From assembly GCA_040768665.1 (NCBI GenBank), contig JAXGMN010000018.1, positions 178,150 to 242,149 on the forward strand: DNA of 64,000 nt. Direction: 5' to 3'. How positions within the stretch are numbered: the first letter of the stretch is position 1; the number at the start of each line of letters is the position of its first letter. Under the pieces are notes generated by a model. That model saw nothing but the letters and a program-made list of their open reading frames with translations, had not been told where the DNA came from and did no database searches. Position numbers and translations under genes: made by a program. The stretch comes from JABWBD01 sp040768665 (GTDB lineage: Bacteria > Planctomycetota > Planctomycetia > Pirellulales > Thermoguttaceae). Of this stretch, positions 1-9,294 are shown one piece after another.

Positions 1-182
1 CCTTCTTCGCGGATCTGCGCATCGCCCGTATCGCCCACCTGGATCTGCCGAGCGAGTGAGTCGGCCGGCTCATCGCGGAAGAACGACGGAAGCGACGCCG
101 ACGCGTCGTCCGCGGCAATTACGCAGTCTCCGACCAGGCAGATCGTTAGTGCCAGAAGCCAGTGTCGCGCACTGCATGGCAT
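1..182 (-). CDS. Exported protein, N-terminal fragment (runs off the window)
   Basis: The minus-strand frame opens with ATG preceded by GAGGTGAAGG, a strong ribosome binding site about 8 bases upstream. The first 60 residues are visible. They begin with a typical signal peptide: a short charged start (MPCSARH), a hydrophobic core (WLLALTICLVG) and a likely cleavage after VIAA. The mature part starts acidic and Ser/Asp rich. The rest lies outside the window, so no family can be assigned. A neighbouring ATG five bases downstream is in another frame and gives no signal peptide. Confidence 0.6.
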   Translation of the reverse strand, partial: MPCSARHWLLALTICLVGDCVIAADDASASLPSFFRDEPADSLARQIQVGDTGDAQIREE

Positions 183-436
183 GATTTCAACCTTCACCTC
201 AACGCGGTTCAAATCCTCCGGCAGGGGATCGTGTGCCGGTAGCGGCTATGATAACACGCCGTGTGCTTTACGTCGATCCTGCGGGTCGCGCGAGTTCTCC
301 TGATTAGAAAAGGGGGGGCTACTTACGGATTGCCGCGCCGGTGTTTGTGGCCTACGTTTGACTGAACGGGCCCACGGTCTTACACCCAGTCCCGTAACTT
401 GCTTGCCGGGCGGTTCTCGAACGCGAAGGAAATAGC

Positions 437-1369
437 ATGGCCAGAGACGGCTTTCCTCAGGTTGACCTCAAACGGCTCCTCGCGGTTGATCAGTTGCCGG
501 CAATGCCGCAGAGTGCCCTGCGTTTGCTCGAACTCTCCCGCGATCCCGAGACCGGCCCACGTGAGTTCGCCATTCCCATCGAGTCGGATCCCGGCCTGAC
601 AATGCAGGTGCTCCGTTTCGTGAACTCGTCGTACTTCGGGTTCCGCAACGAGATTTCCAACGTCAAGCAGGCAATCACCCTGGTCGGAATGCGGACGATC
701 AAGAATTTCACGCTCTGGAGCGCGGTGTTCAGCCTCATCCCCAATCCGAAGTGTGGTTGCTTCGATTTGAAAGCCCTATGGCAGGACTCCTTGCGACGAG
801 CTCTCTTCGCACGCCGAATGGCTGTCCTGCTCGGCGTCGCGGAAGCAGAGGAGGCCTTCGCGGCGGCATTGCTCCAGGACATGGCCATCCCGCTGCTGGC
901 CAAAGAGGTCCCGGATGCGTACACCACGCTGTTCGGGGCACGAAGCAACAGCGAAAACCGAGTTCGCCTGTCGACCCTCGAGAACCACGTCTTCGGCTGG
1001 ACTCATGCCGAGGCGGCCGGCATTATGGCGCGACAGTGGCACCTCCCCGAAGCCTTCGCAGCATTGATCGAGGATCACTTGGCGGTTGACAAACTCGTTG
1101 CCAAAGCCCGGAAGGAGCCGGCCAAGCTCGCTGTGGCGATGTCGGCGTTGCTGCCGACGGCCGGGGACACCACATGGTCGGAATGCGAAGCACTTGAGGA
1201 CTACTACCAGCAAGCCTCGCCGGAGGGCGCGCCGGCCGTCCCGGAACTCCTTCGAGAGGTGGATCAGGAGTTTCACGAGTTCGCGCCCGTGCTGAAACTC
1301 GCGTTGCCCGCTCGCTCGCTCGTCGACTGCTACGAGGAAGTGGCGGCCTCGGCAACGGCCCGGCGGTAG
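437..1369 (+). CDS. HDOD domain protein (signalling/regulatory)
   Basis: A 310-residue protein whose residues about 15-215 match the HDOD pattern: an opening LPAMPQSALRLLEL helix, IESDPGLTMQVLRFVNSSYF, then ISNVKQAITLVGMRTIKNF. HDOD domains are non-catalytic relatives of HD phosphohydrolases and usually sit in regulators of motility, stress or cyclic-di-GMP responses. The protein has no membrane segment or signal peptide and no attached output domain, so it is a stand-alone cytosolic HDOD protein. It converges with purM only 18 bases away. Specific role unknown; family assignment is firm. Confidence 0.85.
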   Translation: MARDGFPQVDLKRLLAVDQLPAMPQSALRLLELSRDPETGPREFAIPIESDPGLTMQVLRFVNSSYFGFRNEISNVKQAITLVGMRTIKNFTLWSAVFSLIPNPKCGCFDLKALWQDSLRRALFARRMAVLLGVAEAEEAFAAALLQDMAIPLLAKEVPDAYTTLFGARSNSENRVRLSTLENHVFGWTHAEAAGIMARQWHLPEAFAALIEDHLAVDKLVAKARKEPAKLAVAMSALLPTAGDTTWSECEALEDYYQQASPEGAPAVPELLREVDQEFHEFAPVLKLALPARSLVDCYEEVAASATARR

Positions 1370-1387
1370 CAGCCGTCTACGGCGGGC

Positions 1388-2452
1388 TCACTTGTTCCAT
1401 ACGACGGAGCGCGGCCCTTGACGGGCGCTTCCGATCAGCCAATTCTCCACGCCTGCGTCGGCCAGTTGGCTGCGAATGCTCTCGGCGAAGTGAGGGCTCA
1501 CCACCAGGACCATGCCGACGCCCATGTTGAACACGCGATCCATTTCCGCCTGCTCCACCTCGCCGAGGCGCTGGAGCCAGGTGAAGACAGGAGGCACCGG
1601 CCAACTATCCCGATCGATGACAATCTGCACGCCCTCCGGAACGATTCGTGCTAGGTTCTCGTGCAATCCGCCCCCGGTGACGTGCGCGATCCCATGCACG
1701 ACACGTTTTACGCGATAATGCGTAAGTACCTGTCGGATCGGGCGAGAGTAGAGCCGGGTTGGTGCGAGCATCGCCTCGCCCACGCTCGTGCCGATCTCGT
1801 CCACGTGTGCGTTTACGTCCAAGCCGGCAATTTCAAAGACGATCTTGCGGGCCAGGCTATAGCCATTCGAGTGCAGCCCGGTCGAAGCCAGACCGATGAC
1901 GAGGTCGTCAGGCACGATCGCCTTGCCGTCGATGGCATTCTTCCGTGAAACGACCCCGACGCAGAACCCCGCCAGGTCGTAATCGCCGGGGGAATAGACA
2001 TCCGGCAGAATCGCTGTCTCGCCGCCAAGAAGCGCGCAGTCGCTCTCCATGCAGCCGGCGGAAATTCCCTCGACCAACTGCTCCAGCAGCGGCGGGTCGT
2101 CCTTGGGTAGCGCGATGTAGTCGAGAAAAAAGAGCGGCTCGGCGCCGCAGCAGATCGCGTCATTGACGCTCATCGCAACCAGATCGATCCCCACGGTGTT
2201 GTGGATCCCTGCCGCAACCGCCACTTTCAGCTTGGTCCCAACCCCATCGGTACATGCGACCAAAACGGGGTCGTAATACTGGCGGGTAAACAGCGGACTG
2301 GAAAAGTCCAACTGGAAAAGACCGGCAAAGCCGCCCTCCAAGGGAAGAACACGAGGAGAGTGTGTCCGCCGCAGCAGACGCGGGAGGCGAGCCATCGCGT
2401 CGGCATAAAGGTCCAGATCGACCCCGGCATCCTTGTAAGTGGCTTTGGCCAT
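1388..2452 (-). CDS. purM: Phosphoribosylformylglycinamidine cyclo-ligase (AIR synthetase)
   Basis: PurM makes aminoimidazole ribotide from FGAM with ATP, the fifth step of purine synthesis, in the cytosol. The 354-residue product has the family start (AKATYKDAGVDLDLYADAM), the ATP/substrate loop TDGVGTKLKVA, GGETAILPDVY and GLHSNGYSLARK. I place the start at MAKATYKDAG because the longer open frame adds 29 residues that do not resemble the family. Usual length is about 345 residues. The gene is transcribed alone and is not clustered with purF, which lies about 4 kb away on the same strand. Confidence 0.95.
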   Translation of the reverse strand: MAKATYKDAGVDLDLYADAMARLPRLLRRTHSPRVLPLEGGFAGLFQLDFSSPLFTRQYYDPVLVACTDGVGTKLKVAVAAGIHNTVGIDLVAMSVNDAICCGAEPLFFLDYIALPKDDPPLLEQLVEGISAGCMESDCALLGGETAILPDVYSPGDYDLAGFCVGVVSRKNAIDGKAIVPDDLVIGLASTGLHSNGYSLARKIVFEIAGLDVNAHVDEIGTSVGEAMLAPTRLYSRPIRQVLTHYRVKRVVHGIAHVTGGGLHENLARIVPEGVQIVIDRDSWPVPPVFTWLQRLGEVEQAEMDRVFNMGVGMVLVVSPHFAESIRSQLADAGVENWLIGSARQGPRSVVWNK

Positions 2453-2645
2453 GGAACCAACTCGGTGAAACGGCTGCGGAAAGCCCTCTATTTTAACGCC
2501 GCGGGCCCAGACTGCGAAAGGTGCCCGCAGACTCTCCACCGACCACCGTACCTAAACTGGGGGGAAATCCTTGACTTCAGTTCGCCCCTCGGCCAGACTT
2601 CAAACCACGCAGATTCGATTTTCCACGAAGAATGAGGAGAAATGA

Positions 2646-3428
2646 ATGAAGTCAACGATCCTGTCGTGCTGCGTCGTGGCGGCTCTGCTTGCCGGGATGG
2701 CGGTATCGGTCACCTTGGCGCTCGCTGCGGATATGCCGGAGCCGCCCAAGGTCTCGACCTTCGCGCCGGCGGCGGACCTCGCCAGCCAACTGGAACAATA
2801 CGTCGAAGAGTTGGAAGAGAGCGTCCAGAGCGAGTCGGAGTACGCCGACGCGAAGGAGAGCATGGTGCGAGATGCCGATACGGCCCTCTTGATCGCCTTG
2901 GCCCTCGGGATGCACGACCAACCGAACCAATACAAGAAGGCCGCACCGGGTCTTATCGAGGCAGCCCGAGGAATTTCGGCTGCCGAAAGCTACCAGCAGG
3001 CCAAAGCCGCGGTCCAGTCATTGAAAGGCGCGATGAACTCCAATGGCGATCCTTCGAAACTGAGCTGGCAGGACGCCCAAGCGGCCTCGCTCGAAGCTCT
3101 CATGAAGGAAGTGCCGTTGGTCAACACGAAGATGAAACGATACCTCCGCGGGTCGCGATTCAAGTCGAAAGCGGACGATACTGCCGGCCAGTCCGCGGTG
3201 TTGGCGGTGATCGCCCAGGGTAGCATGCCGTTGGCCTCCAAGACCGAAAAGCCCGGCGAGGCCGAAAAATGGTACGTCTTCTGTGCCGACATGCGCGAAG
3301 CCGCCGCCAGGCTGAACAAGATCATCCATTCCCAGGAAGAATCAGCCGTTGACCAGGCAGTAAAGGATCTGACTCAAAGCTGTGACGACTGTCACGCCGT
3401 CTTTGAGCCCAATGCGAAGGTGGAATAG
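2646..3428 (+). CDS. Exported c-type cytochrome, probably cytochrome c'/c556-like
   Basis: A 260-residue protein with a clear signal peptide (MKSTILSCCVVAALLAGM, cleavage near LALA-ADMPEPP) and a single CxxCH haem motif (CDDCH) only 12 residues from the C-terminus. A C-terminal CxxCH after a helical body is characteristic of cytochrome c'/c556 four-helix bundles, but here the body is roughly twice the usual size (c' is about 130-150 residues), so it may be a two-bundle variant with one haem lost. The ribosome binding site is GAGGAG. Function is presumably periplasmic electron transfer or small-ligand binding. The start of another frame 4 bases upstream is not used. Confidence 0.75.
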   Translation: MKSTILSCCVVAALLAGMAVSVTLALAADMPEPPKVSTFAPAADLASQLEQYVEELEESVQSESEYADAKESMVRDADTALLIALALGMHDQPNQYKKAAPGLIEAARGISAAESYQQAKAAVQSLKGAMNSNGDPSKLSWQDAQAASLEALMKEVPLVNTKMKRYLRGSRFKSKADDTAGQSAVLAVIAQGSMPLASKTEKPGEAEKWYVFCADMREAAARLNKIIHSQEESAVDQAVKDLTQSCDDCHAVFEPNAKVE

Positions 3429-3467
3429 CACCGGCCGCGGTCGCGATGTCTCTTAGTGCCGATACCC

Positions 3468-3502
3468 CGCGGGCAGGGCTTCTCAGGGAGGTGTTGCCCG
3501 CG
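3468..3502 (+). terminator. Candidate terminator after the cytochrome gene
   Basis: An 8-bp perfect stem, CGCGGGCA paired with TGCCCGCG across a 19-base loop, is followed by TTCTCTTG. It sits 40 bases after the stop of the cytochrome gene and before the debranching enzyme, where a transcription stop is expected. The T-run is weak. Confidence 0.4.
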
Positions 3503-3695
3503 TTCTCTTGCGCCACCTGCCCCCTTGATGCAACAAGGCGCGGGCGACGTAACTATCTGTACCGCCTGGTCTACCTTCTCCTCTTCGGCTCCACTCTATC
3601 CGTGTGTTGTCCGAACTAAGTACAAGCAAGGTGGCTCACCCACCCGGCTCACACTATTGCCTAGTCCACCCCAACTGCAATGTTACCGACAAAAT

Positions 3696-5858
3696 ATGGC
3701 GATCGACCTCAGTCAATGGTATCCTGGAGATCTCAACTTCCTCACGGGGCATTCTCGCCAGCCGGCCCAAATGTTCGAACGCCCCCCCTCCCTGAAGCTC
3801 AGCTACCCTCTTCCGTATGGGGCGATCGTTCATGACGATGGCGTCCAGTTCGTTGTTTTCAGCCGGTCGGCGACTGCGATGCGGGTGCTGTTGTACAACA
3901 AAGTTTCGGACAGGGAGCCGACGGAGATCATTGACTTTGATGGGGAATTGAACCGCTGGGGGGATGTGTGGAGCATTTTTGTTCCCGGGATGAAACCGGG
4001 GCAGCTTTATCACTTTCAGGCGGACGGCCCTTTCGAGCCGGAACGAGGGCATCGATTCAATCCAAAGGCCCGCCTGATCGATCCCTACGCGAAAGCTCTA
4101 GCTGGGCGTTTCCAGTCGCCGGACGACGGCGTTATCCGCCCGCCTAAGTGCGTCGTGGTCAACGATGACTTCGACTGGCGGGGAGCCCGACACCTGCGGC
4201 GAAAACTCTCCGAAACCGTCATTTACGAAATGCATGTTCGCGGGTTCACCAGGTCGCGGTCCAGCGGCGTGAAGCACCCGGGCACTTATCTGGGGATTAT
4301 CGAGAAGATTCCTTACCTGCAGTCGCTCGGGGTAACGGCGATCGAACTGATGCCGGTCCACGAGTTCCCGATTTACGACTGCATGGGGAACAAACCCGAG
4401 CGGCCGAACTACTGGGGCTATGATCCGATGGCTCTGTTCGCTCCCCACCGGGGCTACGCGGTTGGCAGCGAGCCGGGCTGCCAGGTCCGCGAGTTCAAGG
4501 AAATGGTCCGTGAGCTTCACCGCGCCGGTATTGAGGTGATCCTCGATGTCGTTTTTAATCACACGGCGGAGGGGAATGAACTCGGCCCGACGATCAGCTT
4601 GAAGGGGCTGGAAAACCGCGTCTACTACATGCTTGACAACGGCGGACGCTATTACAAGAACTACACCGGCTGCGGCAACACGCTCAACGGCAACCATCCG
4701 GTCGTCCGCGAGTTGATCTTCCATTGTCTCCGCTACTGGGTGCACAACTACCACATCGACGGCTTCCGATTTGACCTGGCCTCAATCCTCAGCCGCGATC
4801 GCGAGGGTAACATCATCCCGAACCCCCCCGTTGTGGAGTCCATTGCGGAAGACCCGCTCCTGGCCGATACCAAGATCATTGCCGAAGCCTGGGATGCGGC
4901 GGGAGCGTACCAAGTGGGCACTTTTGCCAACATGCGATGGGCCGAATGGAACGGACGCTACCGCGACGATGTCCGCAGCTTCTGGCGAGGCGACCTGCAT
5001 ATGGTAGGCGCTCTGGCCACGCGTGTGGCCGGCTCCAGCGATTTGTACCAGCCCGGCGGCCGGCACCCGTACCACAGCATCAACTTTGTCACCTCGCATG
5101 ATGGTTTCCCGCTGAACGACCTGGTCAGCTACAACGGCAAGCACAACGAGGCCAACGGGGAACACAACCGCGACGGCGACAACCACAATCTCAGCTACAA
5201 CTATGGCGTAGAAGGCCCGACCCGGCGGAAACCGATCGAGCAGGTTCGCGAGCGGCAGATCAAGAACATGCTTGCGACGCTCCTGTTGAGCCAGGGTGTG
5301 CCCATGATTCTGGCCGGCGACGAGGTCCGCCGCACGCAGCGTGGCAACAACAACGCGTACTGCCAGGACAACGCGATCTCTTGGTTTGACTGGCGGCTGG
5401 TCAAGAAGAACCGCGGCCTTCGCCGCTTTTGCCAGATTCTGATCGCTTTCCGCAAGGCGGAGCCGACGGTTCGGCAAGAGGACTTTCTGACTGGCCAGCC
5501 CCGGCAGTCGGGCGGGCTTCCTGACATAAGCTGGTTCAACGCCAACGGAGTGGCTGTCGACTGGAACAGCCCCGATCGTACGCTGGCGTGTCTGCTCGCG
5601 GCTGTGCCGCAACTTGATCCGGGCGCCGCCCCAAACCACCACGTACTGATGATCGTGCACGCGGCACCGGAGCCTTGCGATTTCCTGCTGCCAAAGGTGG
5701 CACGCAGCATCGCCTGGCGGCAATTCATCGACACCGCGGCCGAATCTCCCGCCGACATTTTCCCCGGTTTGGACGGCCCTCGGGTGCCGGACAAGGGTGT
5801 GATTTCCATGCAAGGGAGGTCGTTTGTCTGCTATCTCGCGCCTGATCTGCAGGTTTAG
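3696..5858 (+). CDS. glgX: Glycogen debranching enzyme / isoamylase, GH13 family
   Basis: Hydrolyses alpha-1,6 branches of glycogen or limit dextrins. The 720-residue product has an N-terminal CBM48-type beta domain (about residues 35-180), a GH13 barrel and a C-terminal beta domain. The four GH13 regions are visible: DVVFNHTAEG, GFRFDLAS (Asp nucleophile), IIAEAWDAAG (Glu acid/base) and FVTSHDGF. The GlgX/TreX signature PNYWGYDP is also present. I choose MAIDLSQWYPGDL as the start because the upstream extension of the frame looks non-coding; no good ribosome binding site precedes it, so MFERPPSLK (27 residues later) is an alternative. It stands alone, not in a glg operon. Confidence 0.93.
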   Translation: MAIDLSQWYPGDLNFLTGHSRQPAQMFERPPSLKLSYPLPYGAIVHDDGVQFVVFSRSATAMRVLLYNKVSDREPTEIIDFDGELNRWGDVWSIFVPGMKPGQLYHFQADGPFEPERGHRFNPKARLIDPYAKALAGRFQSPDDGVIRPPKCVVVNDDFDWRGARHLRRKLSETVIYEMHVRGFTRSRSSGVKHPGTYLGIIEKIPYLQSLGVTAIELMPVHEFPIYDCMGNKPERPNYWGYDPMALFAPHRGYAVGSEPGCQVREFKEMVRELHRAGIEVILDVVFNHTAEGNELGPTISLKGLENRVYYMLDNGGRYYKNYTGCGNTLNGNHPVVRELIFHCLRYWVHNYHIDGFRFDLASILSRDREGNIIPNPPVVESIAEDPLLADTKIIAEAWDAAGAYQVGTFANMRWAEWNGRYRDDVRSFWRGDLHMVGALATRVAGSSDLYQPGGRHPYHSINFVTSHDGFPLNDLVSYNGKHNEANGEHNRDGDNHNLSYNYGVEGPTRRKPIEQVRERQIKNMLATLLLSQGVPMILAGDEVRRTQRGNNNAYCQDNAISWFDWRLVKKNRGLRRFCQILIAFRKAEPTVRQEDFLTGQPRQSGGLPDISWFNANGVAVDWNSPDRTLACLLAAVPQLDPGAAPNHHVLMIVHAAPEPCDFLLPKVARSIAWRQFIDTAAESPADIFPGLDGPRVPDKGVISMQGRSFVCYLAPDLQV

Positions 5859-5915
5859 TCTGGGGTGATGAAAAAAAGGACTGGTGGCAGATGATCGCAT
5901 CCCCTCACGATTGCC

Positions 5916-5949
5916 ATCAGCCCGGCTGCTGGAAAGCAGCCGGGCTGAT
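5916..5949. repeat. Dispersed palindromic repeat, copy 1 (possible terminator of glgX)
   Basis: ATCAGCCCGGCTGCT pairs perfectly with AGCAGCCGGGCTGAT across a GGAA loop. The same 15-bp stem recurs between proB and serC, and the flanks (such as CATCTGCCGCTCG) are also shared in inverted orientation over roughly 80 bases, so this is a dispersed repeat and not only a terminator. It lies between glgX and the end of purF, which converge, and could stop both transcripts. Just upstream, TGATGAAAAAAAGGACTGG looks like one arm of the GGGGACTGGCTCC element family. Confidence 0.75.
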
Positions 5950-6047
5950 ATACGTGTAAGTTCTCATCTGCCGCTCGCCTGCGCACTGCTCGTTCGAGAC
6001 AAGCCCCCCTCGATGTCGAGAGCACCTGACGAAGGAGCCCGAGTGCT

Positions 6048-7625
6048 TCAGCCGCCAACTGCGGAGGTTTCGTAGGTCCGGCCCGAAATGCCGTGCCGGT
6101 GGTTATCGTGGGCACGCTTGGCAAGCTTCTGGCCGCATGGGGTGGGATAAATGCCGGTAATGCAGGCGCGGCACAGATCACCTGCGTCGAAGCCGATCGC
6201 CCTGGCGATCGACTCCACGGGCAGATACCGGAGCGAATCGGCGCCGACCCGGGCCGCCATCCGAGCCTGAGTCTCTTCAGTCAGCGGGCCGCCCTGGAGG
6301 AATTCCGGGGCGAAGAGCTCGCCCACCGTCGACATGTCGATGCCGTAGAAGCAAGGAGAGATGATCGGTGGGCACGCCACTCGAACGTGGATCTCGCGAG
6401 CGAGACCCTGGGTGCGGATGCGTTCCAAGAGCACCTGCATGGTGGTCGCACGGACGATCGAGTCTTCCACAAGCAAGATCCGTTTGCCCTCAAGCACCTC
6501 GCGGAGGGGTGTGTATTTCGTGCGGGCTTTCTGCGCCCGGCCTTCGCCCCCCTCGATGAATGTGCGGCCGCTGTATCGGTTTCGGATAAGGCCCTCCAAG
6601 CATGGCACTCCAAGCTCGTAGGCCATGGCATCGGCCGCTGCCTTGCTCGTGTCGGGCACAGGCACGACGATCGTGTCGGCGTCCATCTTCAGCGTTTCCA
6701 GGCTCGCAAGTTCTTCCCCAAGGGCCTTGCGGGCCATGTAGACGCTACGGTTGTCCAGGGTACTGGCTACGTTCGAAAAGTAGACCCACTCGAAAAAACA
6801 ATGGGCTCGCCGCGGACTGGGGGCAAACTGCCGCATCACCAAGCGACCATCCGAAACGGAAATGGCGTGGCCCGGGGCCAGCGACTTGATGCTTTCGGAG
6901 GCAAATCCGATGTTCAGCAGGGCCACGCTCTCGCTTGCCGCAGCAAACAACGGGCCTTCCACGGCATAACTCAGCGGTTTGATTCCCATCGGATCACGAG
7001 CGACGAGCAAATCGCCCAATGCATCCATGTACACCAAGCTGTACGCGCCATCGAAAAGCGAGGCCACCTCCGAAAGCACGTTCACCAACGGCGGCCGCCG
7101 TTCGTGCGAAAGTGCCGTGCTCAGCACATGCATGATGATCTCGGTGTCGGTCTCCCGGGCCAAGTAATTGTCGTTGTCAGCCAGCAGCCCGTCGCGGAGG
7201 TCGTGGTAATTGGCCAACTGGCCGTTGAAGGCAAAGCTGAACCACTTGTGCTTCTTAATATGGTGGCGTTCGAAAGGCTGTGCATAGCTGCGGTCGTCCC
7301 GGCCGCAGGTCGCATACCGGACATGCCCGATGGCCGCCATACCAGCGTACTCCCTCATCAGGGCGTCCGCTTTGGCCCGGTGGCTGAGACGAAATACCTC
7401 CGTGACCGAGCCAACGTCCTTGTAGGTGTCGATGAGCTGCTTGCGGCTCGGATTGAAACTCGTCATTCCGGCGGCCAATTGGCCTCGATTCTGGATGTCG
7501 AGAAGCATGCGGGGCATCAAGCGCGAGACTTGTTCCGGCCCCTGTCGCGGACATAGCGGACTTACCCCCTTGCCGGGGAGGTGATAAACCGCGGCAACTC
7601 CACATTCGTCGTGGATCTCGCTCAT
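6048..7625 (-). CDS. purF: Amidophosphoribosyltransferase (glutamine PRPP amidotransferase)
   Basis: First committed step of purine synthesis: PRPP plus glutamine to phosphoribosylamine. The 525-residue product is the Bacillus-type enzyme with a cleavable leader: MSEIHDE precedes Cys8 (ECGVAAVY), the expected N-terminal nucleophile after processing. The PRPP loop is LLVEDSIVRATT. Likely [4Fe-4S] ligands, by analogy to B. subtilis, are Cys in AHCFFEWVYFS, CPPIISPCFYG and LCRACITG. AGGAG sits 7 bases before the chosen ATG; the frame continues 27 codons upstream without family similarity. A sigma-70-like promoter lies about 80 bases upstream. The C-terminal tail (KRAHDNHRHG) is basic. Confidence 0.96.
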   Translation of the reverse strand: MSEIHDECGVAAVYHLPGKGVSPLCPRQGPEQVSRLMPRMLLDIQNRGQLAAGMTSFNPSRKQLIDTYKDVGSVTEVFRLSHRAKADALMREYAGMAAIGHVRYATCGRDDRSYAQPFERHHIKKHKWFSFAFNGQLANYHDLRDGLLADNDNYLARETDTEIIMHVLSTALSHERRPPLVNVLSEVASLFDGAYSLVYMDALGDLLVARDPMGIKPLSYAVEGPLFAAASESVALLNIGFASESIKSLAPGHAISVSDGRLVMRQFAPSPRRAHCFFEWVYFSNVASTLDNRSVYMARKALGEELASLETLKMDADTIVVPVPDTSKAAADAMAYELGVPCLEGLIRNRYSGRTFIEGGEGRAQKARTKYTPLREVLEGKRILLVEDSIVRATTMQVLLERIRTQGLAREIHVRVACPPIISPCFYGIDMSTVGELFAPEFLQGGPLTEETQARMAARVGADSLRYLPVESIARAIGFDAGDLCRACITGIYPTPCGQKLAKRAHDNHRHGISGRTYETSAVGG

Positions 7626-7707
7626 ACAACTCCTGCAACGGGGTATTAGCGTATTCAGTCGTACGTCGTCCGCACGCGCCAACTTCGCCGGCGCTTCTGC
7701 TAGCACT

Positions 7708-7736
7708 ATTTTAGCGCGACAGCGTTGTTCTCACAA
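7708..7736 (-). promoter_or_regulatory. Likely sigma-70-type promoter of purF
   Basis: On the minus strand TTGTGA and TAAAAT are separated by exactly 17 bases, a near-consensus -35/-10 pair. The predicted transcript would start about 75 bases before the purF ATG. No purine riboswitch-like fold was recognised in that leader. Confidence 0.55.
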
Positions 7737-7900
7737 CTGTGGGCGCCGGCGCGATCGGAAACCATCGCCGGGCACCCACGCCCGGACGGCCGGAAGATTC
7801 CTTTCCATCGTCTTTTGATCCGATGAAAAGAAGAGTATCTTGAGAGATTCGCACCACAACGGAAACCGGCTTTTTCCCTGATTAGGAGACTGCTGACCGA

Positions 7901-7979
7901 GGGGGACCGGCTCTACGACCGGTGGTGGCTTTGACTTGAAGATCGGTACACGATGTTGCGGTGCCTACCCCCATTTTCA
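7901..7979. repeat. Degenerate copy of the GGGGACTGGCTCC palindromic element
   Basis: GGGGGACCGGCTC on the left and GGTGCCTACCCCC followed by ATTTTCA on the right are decayed versions of the arms seen intact at 19548-19638. It lies in the 420-base purF/proB divergent spacer. The rest of that spacer holds the purF promoter and no recognisable gene. Confidence 0.45.
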
Positions 7980-8046
7980 GCAAGCTCATTACGGCGGGCC
8001 CGCTCGTTGCCGCCGCTCCTAACAACATCGATACGTCGCAAGTGCC

Positions 8047-9186
8047 ATGACTGATCTTCTTCGCCAGGAAATCTCTACTGCCGCCACGACCATTGTCGTG
8101 AAGGTTGGCACCCGGGTGTTAACCCACTCGGATGGACTGCTGAATGAAGAGCGGATCGCCCAGTTGGCGGAGGAGTTGCATCGAGTTATCGCCACCGGAC
8201 GACGTGTGGTTTTGGTGAGTTCGGGGGCGGTAGGGGCGGGAATGGGCCGCCTGGGTTTGTCCGGTCGTCCGGGCGATCTGGCCCACCTGCAGGCCGTCGC
8301 CGCCGTGGGCCAGAGCCTGCTGGTCGAGGCGTACGAGCGGTCGCTGCGCGCGTACGGCCACCATGCCGCGCAGATTTTGTTGACGGCCGAAGACCTCGAC
8401 CACCGAACCCGTTACCTCAACGCCCGCAATACGATCCTTACGCTGTTCGACTTCGGGGCGGTGCCGATCATCAACGAAAACGACACCATCAGCGTCGAAG
8501 AACTGAGAACGGCTTTCGGGGACAACGACCGGTTGGCCGCCATGGTCACCAATTTAATCCAGGCACCGCTTCTGGTGCTGCTCTCCGACGTGGAGGGGCT
8601 TTATGACGGCGATCCTCGCGACCCAAGCAGTCGCGTGATCCCGACCGTCGATCGGCTGGACCAATCGATCTACGACTTGGTCAAGGACCGCCTCACCGGC
8701 CTGAGCAAGGGCGGCATGGCCAGCAAGCTCAACGCGGCGCGCCAGGCCACCGCGGCCGGCGAAAACGTGATCATTGCAAGCGGTCGTTACCCGGGAACCC
8801 TGGACAAGATTCTCGCGGGCGAACCGGTCGGGACCCTTGTGCTGGCTCAAGGGAGCCTCCTGGCCGCTCGCAAGCGGTGGATCGGCTTCACGGCGCAACC
8901 TCGCGGTCACCTGATCTTGGACGAGGGGGCCCGCCAGGCGGTGCAGTGCCGGGGGCGCAGTCTTCTGGCCATTGGAATCGTCAAAGTCGTGGGCCGGTTC
9001 AACAAAGGCGAAATTGTCGGACTGCGCGATCCTTCCGGCAGCGAATTCGCACGTGGCCTGAGCAACTACAGTTCGGACGACATCCAGCGCGTGCGGGGGT
9101 TGAAGACCCAGGAAATCGCCGAAGTCCTGGGGCGCTGCCCGTACGACGAGGTCATTCACCGCAACAATCTGGTCATCACGTGCTGA
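8047..9186 (+). CDS. proB: Glutamate 5-kinase with C-terminal PUA domain
   Basis: Phosphorylates glutamate to gamma-glutamyl phosphate, the first step of proline synthesis. The 379-residue protein has an amino-acid-kinase domain (about 1-260) with VVKVGTRVLTH, VSSGAVGAGMGRLG, NENDTISVEEL and LTGLSKGGMASKLNAA, followed by a PUA domain (about 280-370: GHLILDEGARQAV, FNKGEIVGLRDPSG). Length is normal for the PUA-containing form. proA is not adjacent. It converges with serC across a strong palindrome. Confidence 0.96.
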   Translation: MTDLLRQEISTAATTIVVKVGTRVLTHSDGLLNEERIAQLAEELHRVIATGRRVVLVSSGAVGAGMGRLGLSGRPGDLAHLQAVAAVGQSLLVEAYERSLRAYGHHAAQILLTAEDLDHRTRYLNARNTILTLFDFGAVPIINENDTISVEELRTAFGDNDRLAAMVTNLIQAPLLVLLSDVEGLYDGDPRDPSSRVIPTVDRLDQSIYDLVKDRLTGLSKGGMASKLNAARQATAAGENVIIASGRYPGTLDKILAGEPVGTLVLAQGSLLAARKRWIGFTAQPRGHLILDEGARQAVQCRGRSLLAIGIVKVVGRFNKGEIVGLRDPSGSEFARGLSNYSSDDIQRVRGLKTQEIAEVLGRCPYDEVIHRNNLVITC

Positions 9187-9231
9187 AACGGTGCGGTCCC
9201 GGACGAGCGGCAGATGGAGGCATACCCGTGG

Positions 9232-9265
9232 ATCAGCCCGGCTGCTTCCGAGCAGCCGGGCTGAT
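9232..9265. repeat. Dispersed palindromic repeat, copy 2 (probable bidirectional terminator)
   Basis: ATCAGCCCGGCTGCT and AGCAGCCGGGCTGAT form a perfect 15-bp stem with a TCCG loop, the same stem as at 5916-5949 but in the opposite orientation judged by the flanks. It is centred in the 108-base gap between the convergent proB and serC genes, so it can end both transcripts. Confidence 0.8.
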
Positions 9266-9294
9266 GGGAATCGTATCGCCGCCATGTGCCGAGG

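Noticed and set aside
6093..7556. A 487-codon frame opposite purF
   Set aside because: Shadow of purF; no signal, motif or ribosome binding site.
7626..7707. Purine riboswitch in the purF leader
   Set aside because: The leader is only about 75 bases and shows no three-stem aptamer pattern.
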